From assembly GCF_010015445.1 (NCBI RefSeq), contig NC_053126.1:11692169-11756168 (forward strand): a stretch of 64,000 bases of DNA, read 5' to 3'. Below are positions 51,959 to 64,000 of this stretch, one piece after another. The notes beneath the pieces were generated by a model. It was not told the DNA's origin. It made no database searches and worked only from the letters and a program-made list of their open reading frames with translations. The translations under genes were made by a program, and so were the position numbers. Position 1 is the stretch's first letter, and every line of letters starts with the position of its first letter. The DNA is from Perca fluviatilis (lineage: Eukaryota > Chordata > Actinopteri > Perciformes > Percidae).

Positions 51959-54267
51959 TCAGTACTTGACTCGTATGACAGATCTGGACCACTCATAATC
52001 TTGTTCGTACCTTAGAGAAAATTGGTGGGTGCCACAAATTCCTTACTTTATTCGTACGTGCCACTTAAGACCAGATCTGTTCATACGAGTGGTTCTTGAA
52101 CAAGGTCCATTATATGGTTCAAAAATATAATTTGCACTTGCAAACTTTGCAATTCAAGTAATGTTAAGGAAGTTAAGCATTTTCCATATTCCCCTTCCTA
52201 TCTCTTCCAGCATACTTCGATCAGGAGGGGAAGGTGTTTCTGGAGCTCTTACTTCATTAGCTTTTATAACTTATGGATGCTGAGATAACCTTCAGGTTGA
52301 ACTGGGTCACGGCATGCAACTTCTTTTTTTCTCTTCAGGCATTGCTTATGGATAATAGTACACAGATTAAAAAAAATTCCCTTTTAAATCAGATTTACTT
52401 AACATGCTCTATTAAAAAACAAAAAAAAACTTATGTAACATTGACTCCAAACAACCTTAACGCAAGTAATTATCATATGAAAGGACATCAGAAAAGAACA
52501 TCTTGCTGAAACATCTATTACCTTTTCATTAAAATGATTTAGCATTTGGCAGATATAATTTACATATAAATTATTTCTAAAGAAATCAAAGTATTTCTCG
52601 CTGTTTTTCATGTTCCCTTTTTCTCTTTGCATAATGACAGTCGAGCATTTAACGCCCAATCATTCCCCAAACAGTCCCTTTTTTTTATGATCGTAAGTAA
52701 CGATTCACAGCTTGGTTACTCACCTCTTGGATCTGCTGAATGCAAAGTTATTTCGTTGAAAGGAATGGTGATGTCGAAACGTTTATATTTCCTGCTTCGC
52801 TACACTCTTAGCATTTAGAAACACTGACGTTTGTATGGTGACCAGTGCATACATTTTTCATAACCTGTATGATTCCACTATACCTCATCTTTACATTGAA
52901 TTTGCTATTTGTATGAAGTCCATTTTCAGTAGTTTAACCCTTTGCTCCACATGACTACAGAGAGACCCAGGTGTTCACTCTCTGAGCCTACTTGGTTTTG
53001 TTGCTAGGATACAGGTGCTACTGTTGGGACATTAAGGTGTAGAGGGACTTGAGGGAGAACTATTTAATTGTAGAATAATCTGGTTAATATTGGCAATATT
53101 TAGAAATAAAATATGTTTGTACAAGCTGTGCTTTACACTGTATATTTGACCAGATGTGTTGGATCAACATTTCTAGTTGACACTTTAAGGTATATCCCAA
53201 AGTGCATCCATTCTTTTACCCCCCTTTTTTAACTCTTGACAAAAACATGGCAATTTATTTTTTTTTATTATTTTGTAGAGCTGCAAAATGCACAGATAGG
53301 AGGTGAAATTGAGATACTAGGATTCAGTTGAGAGGAGAAGAGTGTAACAAGCCAATGGCAAATTCATACCCCATCGACCTCAACAGTGTACCTTTCCTTC
53401 TTTCACTGGGTATGTGCGTACACTCGTTCTTGTGTGCATTCATGTGTGTCCGTGTGACCGTTATTTCCTCTCGTCACAGTGCACTTTGACACAAGACAAG
53501 CTTGTAGTCTGTCACTTCCAAACTCCTGCAGGCCAGGTCAGACATCAGCCAGCAGAGGTGCAGAGGAAGGTGATGAAAGAGGAGGGAAAATAAACCAAAG
53601 GAAAGTGCTCGGAGACCCGTCAGACCCCCAACGTGTGTTGATATATTGGCCTAACCTTCACGGCCAGATTTCACACACACGGTCTCGCTGCTGTGCCCTC
53701 ATTATTGTGCTGGGACTGGTGTCTGGACTGAGTGTATTCTAGATAGTAATACAGTTTGCTTTCAGCAAAGAATATCTTAAATGCAGCTATTGTTTTTAAT
53801 TGTCAGCCATGGACTGATTTTTGTAGAGACTAATGCATCTTAAAATTCCAATCTGTAAAAACCATACACCAACTTGTGAAAACCAGGTTCTGAATGGGCC
53901 CTCTCCTATGGCTCGACGGTCCATCCAGTCGGTCAGTCCACTACTTTGGAGTCGGGTAAGGCTGCTGTAAAAGCTTGCGTCTGGTCCGCTATGTCTTGGT
54001 ACTTTGGTGTTTTGGATGTTTTTGAACTAAACAGTATGGCAATCATGCTAATTAATACAATTATTTTTTCAGCAGATGTCTTAGTTACAACATGATGAAA
54101 AAAGCAGTTTTGTGTTTATATGTGCGGGCGGGATTTATTCAGTTTGGGAAATCCCACGGTCTCTACAATCACTTATTTTGTTGGTAACCGTTGTTGTATA
54201 ATCACAATATTACACTTGAGGAGGCCTACACTTCAGTGATGCGCTTTTCGGACCTCAAAATTAAACC
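51959..54267. other. Non-coding intergenic sequence
   Basis: About 2.3 kb without recognised genes. An inverted pair, gatctggaccactc near 51981 and ggtctgg/agatctg text near 52070, is short and imperfect. Frames at 52399-52659 and 53479-53742 have no recognised domain. Confidence 0.4.
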
Positions 54268-54275
54268 CTCTCATG

Positions 54276-54834
54276 TAGGGCTGTGTATTGGCAATAATCT
54301 GGCGATACGATACGTATCACGATACATGGGTCACGATTCAATATATCGCAATATATTTTGATACTGTGCGTAAGGCGATATATTGGGATTTTTTAAAGTA
54401 TAATTTTAGAAAAACTAATATTTAAAAAAAGACGATGTGCATAAAAGTCAAAGAAGTTTACTTTAGGTAAACAATTCAGTACACAGAAAATCAAACTGCC
54501 AGTTTGGGATTGTGGTTCACAGGTTCTTAGTGAGCTAATGTGTATATGCTAAAGTAGGCCAAAGTTCAGCCATAGCTACATTGTTAGCTTCTAGCAAAAA
54601 GTCAGGCACTGCTAAGCACTGTTAGGCAAGGACACTAGTGTTGCCTCTCAGCATAGCCATCTAGTGGTAGGGGGTTTAAACACAACATAAACGTGAACCA
54701 CTGTCTTACATGAATATTTTTACACATAAATTCTTTTTTAAATAAAAAATCGATATTGCCTTTTTTTAAATCAATACAGTATTGCGAAATAAAATATTGC
54801 GATACTCAAGTGTATCTTTTTTCTTACACCCCTA
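54276..54834. mobile_element. hAT-type MITE with perfect 8-bp duplication
   Basis: The left end is tagggctgtgtattgg and the right end on the minus strand is taggggtgtaagaaaa, similar only over about 9 bases. The flanks at 54268-54275 and 54835-54842 are both ctctcatg, a perfect 8-bp duplication. Dense ACGATAC/GCGATA subterminal words support the class. It is non-coding. Confidence 0.85.
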
Positions 54835-54919
54835 CTCTCATGTAATATGGCTTAAACAAATGTCAACGTTAAACGCTGATGCAGTCAGAAAAACCTTTTC
54901 ATTCTTTAAAAACCTTTTA

Positions 54920-55274
<355 letters not shown>

Positions 55275-56309
55275 GGAGTTCAACCAATATTTTATATTAA
55301 TCCTATTTTTTCTTGTCAAATTTCATATCCATAAATGCAGCTTTGGAAATTATAGAAGATTAAAAAGATTTAGCCTATAATAAAATATTGGTTAACCTAC
55401 TCTTACCTAAATTTTAGATATCACATCCCCTTCTAATGGGAGGCATGAAAACCTTTTTATTGTAGCCTACTCTTCTGTGGTCTCATATGTTATAATTGGA
55501 AAAGTGTATTCATTTTAGTATTATGTGGGTGGCTTCATTGTTGAGCTATTATCTTTTCACTTGGCATATGTTTTTATGTTATGCTTGTCCTTTTTATTAC
55601 TGTTATGAATTTGCAAATAATGCATTCATTTAAAAAAATTTAAAGTCATCGCAGGTTTCATCAAATAAACAACAAACGTTAACATCAGGGAGACAAAATT
55701 AACATCCAAAATCTGCCAACTAAAGGCTATGTACGGCTATCGTTAATTTAAGAGTTTAAATGGCGTTCGGTTAATTGCATCATGCTCACTAACTTAACCG
55801 TGACTTCATTTAGAAAATAATTCGCGATTTCGTATTCTGAACATGTGAATTTACCGTTGCCCACGCCCAGGCATGAGACGGGACGTCTCCAGGCTGCAGC
55901 CATACACTCTTGCCACTTTGGCCCAGACTGAAATATCTCAACAGCTGTTGGGAGGATTTTTATGAAATTTGTTACAGATTTCCACGGTGCGCAAAACTAT
56001 TGGCTGGATTGTTATGAAATGTGGTACAGACATTCACATTCCCCTCACAACAACCTTCCCATCAGCCTCAGCTTAGTCTGGATCAACGACGATACATTTC
56101 GAGGATACAAAGAATGTGTTTACGGCATTTCCTAACTGGGACGTTTTGGGACCGATCGGTGGGGATTTTTTACGGACAAAATACACACGACGATACACTG
56201 GTAAGAGCAAACATTTAACCATGTAGCCAACTAATTTATATAGCTCACGTTACTGTATTGTCTGAACAGTTAAATTCATTTAATATTGTATGTGGCGTTT
56301 TCCTTTGCG

Positions 56310-56530
56310 GTGTGCAAATGTTGCACCAAAACAAGTTCCTTCCCAAGACCATTTTGCAGAGCCTCCGTCTCTGCGTCCGGAGCGTAGCGCAGCCTGTCAG
56401 GATTGGGTGTAAAGAAATGCAAACAACCCAGAGCGTTTCTTTTCTCCTATCCTGGAATGTATGTGTGGTAGAGCCAGACCTTACTCCTCAGCGCTGTGGA
56501 GATAGGCTAGTCGCGCATTGCCAGACCTAA
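56310..56530 (-). repeat. Dispersed repeat family D copy
   Basis: caaaacaagttccttccc and ctcagcgctgtggag read in reverse complement as the matching parts of 7440-7660. It ends near tgccagacct at about 56528. Confidence 0.65.
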
Positions 56531-56933
56531 GCTGTACTTGTGCTAGGCTAACACGCTAAACTATTATGGTGAGCATGGTAAATATTATACTCGCATAACA
56601 TCGGTATGTTAGCATTGTCACTGGAAGCATCCCCTGACCAATTGGCCCTAACCATTCCAGCTTAATGCCTAACCTCAACCATGGTCGGGTTTCCGGTATG
56701 GATCAGACAGGCAGCCGCAGATCCCAAGTACATCCCCACAGAGCTGCTAACATGGCTAGTGTTAGTGTAATAAGTACATTCCTTCGAATGACTGGCAACC
56801 CGTCCAGACTCTTTTTTTTCTTTTTTTTTCTTCGGCCCAGTGCATGCTGGGAAAGGCTCAGTCTGGCAGGAATATAAAGGAGCAGGTAGACAGATTGAAG
56901 GTGAATCAATAACACAAATACACTTTTTTACAC

Positions 56934-56934
<1 letters not shown>

Positions 56935-56997
<63 letters not shown>
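56935..56997. repeat. (AC)n microsatellite
   Basis: An uninterrupted AC tract of about 60 bp. Confidence 0.96.
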
Positions 56998-56999
<2 letters not shown>

Positions 57000-57117
57000 T
57001 GTGAATAAGATATTAAGTGATTGCTATTGAGTGATTACTCCAGGAAGCGTCTCACTCTTGTGGAGGGCAATAAGTGGAATATGTATTGCTTGGCTTTTAA
57101 TTAACAAAAAGCTGATA

Positions 57118-57119
<2 letters not shown>

Positions 57120-57165
<46 letters not shown>
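57120..57165. repeat. (GT)n microsatellite
   Basis: A 46-bp GT tract. Confidence 0.96.
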
Positions 57166-57166
<1 letters not shown>

Positions 57167-57276
57167 ACCTCTGATATGTCCTATCTTTAAGGTTTAAACA
57201 CTAATACCATTTTCTTCTGATGTATGTACTACCCATCAGTAATTTAGACATTTCTATATCTTTTAGTCTCATTTAT

Positions 57277-57313
57277 AATAATAATAATAATATATATATA
57301 TATATATACATAT
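57277..57313. repeat. Compound (ATA)n-(TA)n microsatellite
   Basis: ATA units run into TA units. Confidence 0.9.
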
Positions 57314-57596
57314 AATTTAACACTTTAAATATCAAGCCAATGCTGTACAGCACAGTTAGAAAGCTGCTGTGCTGCCCACTTATCTGCATGGAACATGAAG
57401 ATACTGCCATGAAACAAGACCTCAAATGTTTTAAGTTCAGATTGAGGCTTTGGGGTTTTACTTATAAAAACTAGTGAAAACCCAACTGCACAGTGACACA
57501 TTTATTCACATGAACACAGTTTTTTTTCTTTAGATATGGTAATCGAATGTAGGTTATCATTGCCCATTAAGTACTGTAAGTTCATACGTGACGTGG

Positions 57597-57836
57597 CTTT
57601 TTGTCCTTTAACAAAACAGTCCCATATTTCTTTGTTGCCTTCATTCTTTTGTGTTGCAGACTAAATCAAACTTAATTTATATAGCACTTTTCATACACAA
57701 AAAGTACAGTGCTTTACATATTAAGGTAAAACAAAAAACAAAACAGTCTCCCCACACACACACACACACACACACCCATCCACAAGCAGAGCAGCACACA
57801 TGATATATGTAATGATGTATACCATGACAATCATGC

Positions 57837-57867
<31 letters not shown>
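57597..57867 (+). repeat. Duplicated repeat segment, copy B
   Basis: A direct-orientation copy of 54920-55274 with a much shorter (AC)n at about 57753-57775 and a (GT)n at 57840-57867. Both copies stop being similar at the GT tract. Confidence 0.85.
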
Positions 57868-57870
<3 letters not shown>

Positions 57871-60299
57871 TTTCATAAACCCCTCTTTCAAGATTATTAG
57901 ACATTACTGTAGAGTGTATATGTGCGTGTTTGATATAATTTTTAGATCAGTCTTTTTTTGTTGCTCAACTCAAGATGAAAGATCCACACTTGCAGGAGAT
58001 CAGTGGTTCCAGTATGTGATTATCCCTCATATTCCTCTGAGAAAATGCATACTTGTCTTTATTAGTGTACAAAAGCGCAAAAGCAAAAAAAGGATCATTA
58101 AGTTATACGCCTTAAAAATAATTACAAATAAAGCCCAAATTCTTTGTACACAAACCATCCTTCTTAGTAACGGAGATTATCTCCATGTTATCTATTTTTC
58201 TATCAATCCTACTACCCTACTTTAAATTAGGTTTGCGATCCGCTTTGTTATTTGTAATCAAAGTTCTGCCCTATGATTAGAGCAAATTGAATTTTGGATC
58301 AAAAACTATCCATAGTGAGTATTATTAAATGCTTATGGCACTAGCAGACAATACAATAAAAGTCTACATGGCTTCTGATGTTGAAAAAGGTTGCCCCTAA
58401 AGGTTTTTAAAGAGTTGGCATCTGCTATCACCCCCATATTGATGGACATGTCTTTAAAAAAAATAAAAAATAAATAAAAATAAAAGGACATGTCCACACC
58501 GTATACAGTAATCCTACTGTATGGATAAATTAAGAAATGTATCTGTCTGAAAGAACACAGGTATATCCATTTATATGAAAACTTGTATGTCTAGAATAAA
58601 TGAAATGCAAAGGGCACACCACCCACTTCCATCTGCCCATATGGCTGTGTAAAAAGTTCATTTCAGAACTTTTTTACATTTATGATGTGAAGGCTGCTTA
58701 TTGTGATGCATACAAACACATTTTCGAAGCAATCTCTAATGTATATACAGGTAAGTACATGTCAGTAAGAAAACTATACTGTAGGAGATAATGAGGTAAA
58801 TATCGCTCTTGTGGTCCCACAGTATAGTTGTTTTTCTACAAAACCTTTCTTGTTCTCTGCACTTGATGTTTGGAGAAATTTAATGGGCACTTTAAGCTGC
58901 ATGGTTTTTTTTAAAAGCTGCAAAAGTTTGTTCTGGTAACTTGTAAGAAATTGTGCACAGGCTCAGTTTTTGTTCATGGTCCTATAAACTTAAATGGAGT
59001 TTCAGCCGACAATGGGACTAATTATGTAATGACTCGGGTTTAATTTTTAGCATAACTGTTTCCTTAAATTAGACCCATCAAATGCACATGGGCCAAGGAC
59101 GTTGTCTGAGGATTTGTCTCGGGAGGTAAGCGAGCATGCCCGTGGGACGGACGGTCTGCGTGAATTCTGGTGCCAACATCTGGACAGGGCTTGGACAGGT
59201 CCCAGATCTCTGACTGGGTGACAGGCCTGTCTGCTAGCCAACCTTGGCCAGCAGAGATGGGGGATGGGGTGTGGTGGGGGTGACGGTAGTGGGGATTAGC
59301 GAGGTGTCAGGCTTTTACAAGGGCAAACAGAACAGCCAAGTGTCAGAGAGTGAGCCTATCTCTGCCTAATTCTCTCTCGCTTGCTTTGTCTCCTCCTGCC
59401 TCCTTGTTTCGCCACAATTTATAACCAAGCAAGAACACAAAGGCAGTCAAGCTTTCATGAGTGAATGAATAGTTTACTCTGATAGAGTTTTACTCTTCTT
59501 TTTTTTGATATTCTGTGAAAAATCTATCCGAGCATTAAATGTCCATTCAACACTGCTTTTATGTTTATTTACAGCTTTAGCTACTGTGATTCACTTTTCC
59601 ACTCAGACTCAAAGTGATTATCACATATACAACTTTTTCAAACTTTGGAAGTCATTACCAGTATGCTTGGAGAAGAAACCCACCGCTAAATAACATTCCT
59701 AACACAATGGTTCTGCCATGCAAGCTGCAGCAATGTGCTCAAATAAATTAGAGAAGAAACACGGTTGTCATCAATCATATTGTTTAGCTTTCTCCTCTCA
59801 GCTTTCTCTCTTTTTGTCTGTGTGCAGCTGAGAGTACCATGCGCTTGAATGTGCGTTTCCACATGCATGTATCAGCTATCTGTGTTTGTGTCTAATCTCT
59901 TTTCTTACAGAGAGGCACCTTGGAGCAGCTGCAAACCTCCCAAAAAGCTGTAATTACCTTTCCCTTCATCTTTCCCTCTCTCAAAACATCTCCCAGACTC
60001 TGATTACTTACCTAGGAGAAAATCTAATTGACACAGCAAATTGGCAAACACACTCTGGAAATTTCTGCACCAAGCCAGTCGATCCTGACTAGATAATTGG
60101 GGAGAAATGTAGCTTCGCACCTTCCCAGGTCTTTGTGGGAGGGCTTAAAAGGGCATGTGGCATCTGTCTTTTCAGACCGGCGATTAGAATCAAATAGAGT
60201 CAGTAATTATAGAGTGGAACACCACTGGGAAGGCTAAAGACCTAGAAAGAAACAGGATAAAAAGTTGTTTGTGAAGACATTCTCCACTTTCTTGTTAAG

Positions 60300-60302
<3 letters not shown>
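57868..60302. other. Non-coding intergenic sequence
   Basis: About 2.4 kb without recognised genes. An A-rich run lies at 58455-58485. An orphan gggcactttaa near 58886 could be a Kolobok-like right end. The part at 59990-60240 is repeat-free (see findings). Confidence 0.4.

Positions 60303-60375
<73 letters not shown>
60303..60375. repeat. (CA)n microsatellite, 73 bp
   Basis: An uninterrupted CA tract. Confidence 0.98.
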
Positions 60376-60377
<2 letters not shown>

Positions 60378-60652
60378 TTTGTTGGAACCACTTTATAAAG
60401 TTGTTTTAGTTGGTCCTGTGTGATGTACTCCAGAGACGATAAGAGAGTGGGAGGTTTCTATCAGGTGCCAGATGAGGTCCTTCTCAAGTTTGTCCATGCG
60501 GTAGAGTTGTTTAGTCAGTGGTTGTGTGTTTGCTTTTTAGACCATATTAGTATGTTTGGTGATTCACTTTTGGAAGAAACTTGCTTATGTTTTGACCTTT
60601 TTGTTGCTGTAAACTGTTTTGGACGTTAAACTGACTTTGATCTACAATTTAA

Positions 60653-61249
60653 AGGTCCCATGGCATGACAATTTCACTTTATGAGTTTTTAACATTAATA
60701 TGAGTTCCCCCAGCCTGCCTATGGTCCCCCAGTGGCTAGAAATGGCGATAGGTGTAAACTGAGCCCTGGGTATCCTGCTCTGCCTTTTGAGAAAATGAAA
60801 GCTCAGATGGGCCGATCTGGAATATTCTCCTTATGAGGTTATAAGGAGCAAGGTTACCTCCCCTTTCTCTGCTTTGCCCACCCAGAGAATTTAGCCCACC
60901 CATGAGAGAGAGACATCATGCCTTTTTAAACGAGCAAAGTGGCTGTTGGTCAAGGCCACACCCCCACCCTCCACCTTGCCCTCCACCTTGCCCCCCCCCC
61001 TCAATAGCTACAGACACAGAAATGGCACATACTAAGAAAAGCACATAGTGGGACTGGCTCTAGTGGCTGTAATTCTGCACCAAGGCTGAATTTCGGGAAA
61101 GAGACTTCAGATACAGTAGTAGAGGACCACTAAGGCCTATATAAAAGAGACTTCAGATACAGTATTAGGGGACCACTAAAGTCCTTATAAAAGAGACTTC
61201 AGATTAGGGGACCACTAAGGTCTATATAAAGCACGATATCATGGGACCT
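60653..61249. mobile_element. Kolobok/T2-like MITE, 597 bp, TTAA duplication
   Basis: TTAA at 60649-60652 and 61250-61253. The left end is AGGTCCCATGGCATGAC and the right end on the minus strand is AGGTCCCATGATATCG. The right half is the reverse complement of the 207-bp copy at 39831-40037. A segment starting agagacttcagat is present three times at about 61100-61225, with a period near 45 bp. Confidence 0.88.
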
Positions 61250-61253
61250 TTAA

Positions 61254-62204
61254 GACTGTTATCAATACACCTCCTAAGGAAGCCCAGTATTCATGTTCAA
61301 CTGTAGTAAAATCCTCATGTAATCATCATTCATTCATTGTTATTTCTATTGTCTGACTTTATATTGTTTAAAAGCCAGTCAGTCATTGTTTAACTCTTTG
61401 ACCAATTTATTTTCTATTCATAAAAAGATAGTTTATTCTTTTCACATTACATTCCAATCTAAAACTCAGGGCTTCATTTTTTTTCTGGGCAATGTCCTCT
61501 GCCCTAAAACGAATGATGTGGCATGAGAAGTGGTTAAGAATTGGATTGGAGGGCTCCTACTCTAAACCTCAAGTGCACTCCACATGATGCAGCCAATATG
61601 TATAACACCAAAAGAGGAGGTTGTGATGGTGGATGGAGCAGCAGCAAACAATGTTGGTGTGAGCGAATCAGTAGAGTAATATTGAGAAGTGACTGGTTAT
61701 AAAGTCCCCCTTACACCTGTATGAATGGGACTGAGTTCTACTAGTCAGCTGCTAGCCAAGCAGCCGATAGATGAGCCACTGATGGGTAAGCATGAACGAA
61801 GCAGCCGATGCCAACCAGCTGATGCAAGTGTGACTACGCAATGCTTACATTTTTCAGTATACAATATATTGCATGGTCAAGAATCTACAATACACTGTAA
61901 TGCCTGTGTAACTGATGAATTACATTATACCTCTCATATTTCCTGTATCAGAAGAGCTTTTACTTTGAGTTTCATAGGCAGCTGTGATGAAACAATTTGT
62001 ACCAAAGTGCACAATGTTGGAGCCTTTTTAATGCACACACAGTTAGTCAGTTCATTCATTTGTTTGATGGGAAGGTAAAGCGGGCATGCTCCAACACCTT
62101 TTGGAACTGTTGCAGGAAAGCCTCGACTGTATGCCTCAATGAGAGAGCAAAGGAGGAAGTCAGGAGACCTTGGACATTAGAGCGGCACAATCAAGGTTTG
62201 TTTG
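61254..62204. other. Non-coding intergenic sequence
   Basis: No gene or transposon recognised. Overlapping frames at 61725-62209 show no domain. Confidence 0.4.
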
Positions 62205-62214
62205 TTTAAAGCAT

Positions 62215-62560
62215 GGGTCAAACTCAAGGCCCGCGGGCCAAATCCGGCCCCTCGCAGATTTTGATCCGGCCCAGATATCAATTTAGTTTCACAATAAATT
62301 TTGGCCCACCTAATTTTTTGTATCTTTTTCAATGTTTTGTCGCTTTTTCTGAAGTTTTTGTCACTTTTACCAAAGCTTTTGGCTAGTTTTCCGCCATTTT
62401 TTCCCGATGTTTTTGTCGCTTTTTTCTTTGATGGCTAAGTTACTTTATTGCTGACTTTTTTGGGTCTTTATGCTGACCAAACTGTAAGTGAGAAGGATAT
62501 ATGAGATATGCAATAATACAGTGATGAAATAAAGCAAACTGAGTTTGACACCTCTGGAAC
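62215..62560. mobile_element. Inverted-repeat element of the GGTCAAACTCAAGGCCCG type
   Basis: Left text gggtcaaactcaaggcccg and right text gagtttgacacctctg form an imperfect inverted pair. tttaaagcat is repeated directly at 62205-62214 and 62561-62570, a 10-bp flanking repeat. The GGCCCGCGGGCC and CCGGCCC sequence near the left end is familiar from a widespread vertebrate DNA-transposon repeat. The exact ends are uncertain. Confidence 0.6.
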
Positions 62561-62570
62561 TTTAAAGCAT

Positions 62571-64000
62571 TATCGTTATCATTCTCTACCCTTAAACACG
62601 TGTTTATTGTAACCATGATAACGAAAATCCCCTAACTTTAACAAAGTCTTTATTTTAACGCGAACCACAATGTTCCCTTAATCTTACCAAGTCAGATCAG
62701 CACACACAAAGATTAAAACTAAATCAGTGCTTCGACTACATAGTTGTCCCAGAAGGACCTCAAACTGTCCCACCGACATGGTAGATGATCTGGCGCAAAT
62801 ATCCAAAACTTTTGGCAAATTCGATGTATGAATAGTATGAATAGTTTTGATGCGAAATATTTGCAGGCGATTATTTTGCATTTTTGTGTCATTTATTCGT
62901 GACACTCGGGTGTGTAACGGCCTTCAGTCCTCCTGGAGCGTGCAACCTCCGGTCGCTCCCTCTGTCCCTCTGACTGCACAGTGGAGCCTAATCGGGGGGG
63001 TCGGCCCTGTTGGTCTTGTGCTCCCCTTCCCCGCCTCCCAACATGTAAGAGCCGTGGCAGGCGGGCTCCTCAGGGCGGTCTGCCCAGTACAGTGACCCCA
63101 CCGACACAAAGGGAGGGAGAGACGCACAGTGACCGAGTGCTTGTATGTGAGAAAAAGAAAGATAATGGATGTAGAGAAAAAGAGAGCAAGCGGGACCGAA
63201 AGTGAAAATGAGACAGAGATGGAACCAGATGAGTGCAGAGTACAGTAAGAAAAAAACATAAAGAAAAGTGACAGAGAGAGAAAGGTGTGACAACCACAGA
63301 CTAAATCTTCAGAGACAAAGGACCCAAAAAAATAATAAAAAAGCGAGGGAGAGAGCAGCAAAGCAGAGACGGACAGTAGCTGTGACTGCTGCTGCACAGA
63401 AAAGCCCTACAGGCCATCGCGGACCAGTCTTCCAAATGTCAGCCCAGTCAGGACCACCCTGGGAAGCCAGCAAGACCCCCTGGGATCTCCAGGAAAGCAG
63501 ATAACAACTGACGTGGGAGAGCTAAGCTGCCACTTGCACGCACGCACGCACGCACGCACGCACACAGGCACAGCACTGTCTCTTTCCGTACTCTGTGTTC
63601 CAGGAACATGTCTGTGCTGTTTGTGTTGCAATGGCTGAATTTGTTCCCACAGCCTTTTTTTAGACTCCACTGCAGCCAATGTGGGCACGAGTTTTCTTTA
63701 AAAAGAACGAAGAAGAAAAAAGGAAAAACTAATTCTTTGGGACTTGCAAGACTTTGTTCCTCCCCAGACTTAAACAGACTACAACATGGATGAAAGAGAG
63801 TGATAGTAAAATGGCCCCATTCTTTCAGTCTCTTACTAATGCAGAGATGAAGAAGAAATGAAAACTGTCCAGTCGAGGGAGCGCTCAGAGTGCATGTGAA
63901 AGAAAGAGAGGGAGATGGTGTCGAGATTGAGAAGTACAGACAGCGATTGAGAAGCAGCAAACAAAAGAGAGAGACAGACAGAGAGTGAGAACAAAGCGCC
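62571..64000. other. GC-richer, purine-rich right edge; possible promoter or 5' UTR
   Basis: From about 62910 the composition changes. There is a GC-rich stretch (62930-63100), then GA-rich sequence (63110-63380 and 63880-64000) and a (GCAC)n tract at 63536-63564. Overlapping frames up to 170 codons on the minus strand come from pyrimidine-rich text and show no domain. The pattern could be the 5' UTR or promoter of a gene extending beyond the window, but no splice-supported exon was identified. Confidence 0.3.
63536..63564. repeat. (GCAC)n microsatellite
   Basis: About seven GCAC units. Confidence 0.93.

Larger units (their letters stand above)
55275..57596. other. Non-coding, repeat-rich
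   Basis: The part at 55860-56060 carries the tandem-like phrase ggattttTatgaaatttg and ggattgttatgaaatgtgg, recalling a common fish repeat. It also holds family D (56310-56530) and microsatellites at 56935-56997, 57120-57165 and 57277-57313. No gene. Confidence 0.45.

Noticed and set aside
62924..63397. 157-codon minus-strand frame rich in Ser, Phe and Leu
   Set aside because: Comes from GA/CT-rich low-complexity sequence; overlapping frames are equally long and no domain is visible.

Overview
This window looks like repeat-rich, gene-poor nuclear DNA of a bony fish, probably a percomorph; the species cannot be told from the sequence. The evidence is the very dense dinucleotide microsatellites, a fish-type L1-like LINE, a Rex1/Babar-like LINE remnant and more than fifteen short inverted-repeat DNA transposons. 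Most of these transposons carry either 8-bp target-site duplications (hAT type) or TTAA duplications with AG termini (Kolobok/T2 type). No intact host protein-coding gene is visible. Almost all long open frames are shadows of (CA)n/(GT)n tracts or of transposons.

Layout. 0-3.6 kb: a hAT MITE, then the last three exons of a DUF4806-domain gene or gene fossil whose reading frame is kept across two introns. 4-5.3 kb: a tandem array rich in ACGTC and the end of a Kolobok-like element. 7.4-16 kb: a dispersed repeat copy, a 1.4-kb hAT-like element, a TTAA element holding a 24-bp perfect palindrome, and a hAT MITE with a perfect 8-bp duplication. 17.3-18.5 kb: a Rex1/Babar-type reverse transcriptase remnant and, on the other strand, a RecQ-like helicase fragment. 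19.7-23.3 kb: microsatellites and MITEs. 23.687-29.494 kb: a full-length L1-like retrotransposon on the minus strand with an 11-12 bp target-site duplication, an intact ORF1 and an ORF2 broken by three frameshifts. 29.9-30.1 kb: a 20-bp minisatellite. 31-47 kb: mostly plain intergenic sequence with hAT and Kolobok-like MITEs. 47.8 kb: a 62-bp miniature element. 48.97-51.95 kb: a nested stack in which a hAT-like element, still holding a BED zinc-finger exon, has been hit by three further hAT-like insertions. 54-58 kb: another hAT MITE and a duplicated microsatellite-bearing repeat. 60-64 kb: a Kolobok-like element, a further inverted repeat, and a GC-richer purine-rich right edge that could be a promoter or 5' UTR.

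The coding relics do not form a pathway. They are remnants of separate mobile elements plus one DUF4806 gene that may be host-derived or repeat-borne. The most informative points are the spliceable DUF4806 exons, the nested hAT stack with its hidden BED exon, and the complete L1 whose 5' end resembles the YY1-type start of mammalian L1.
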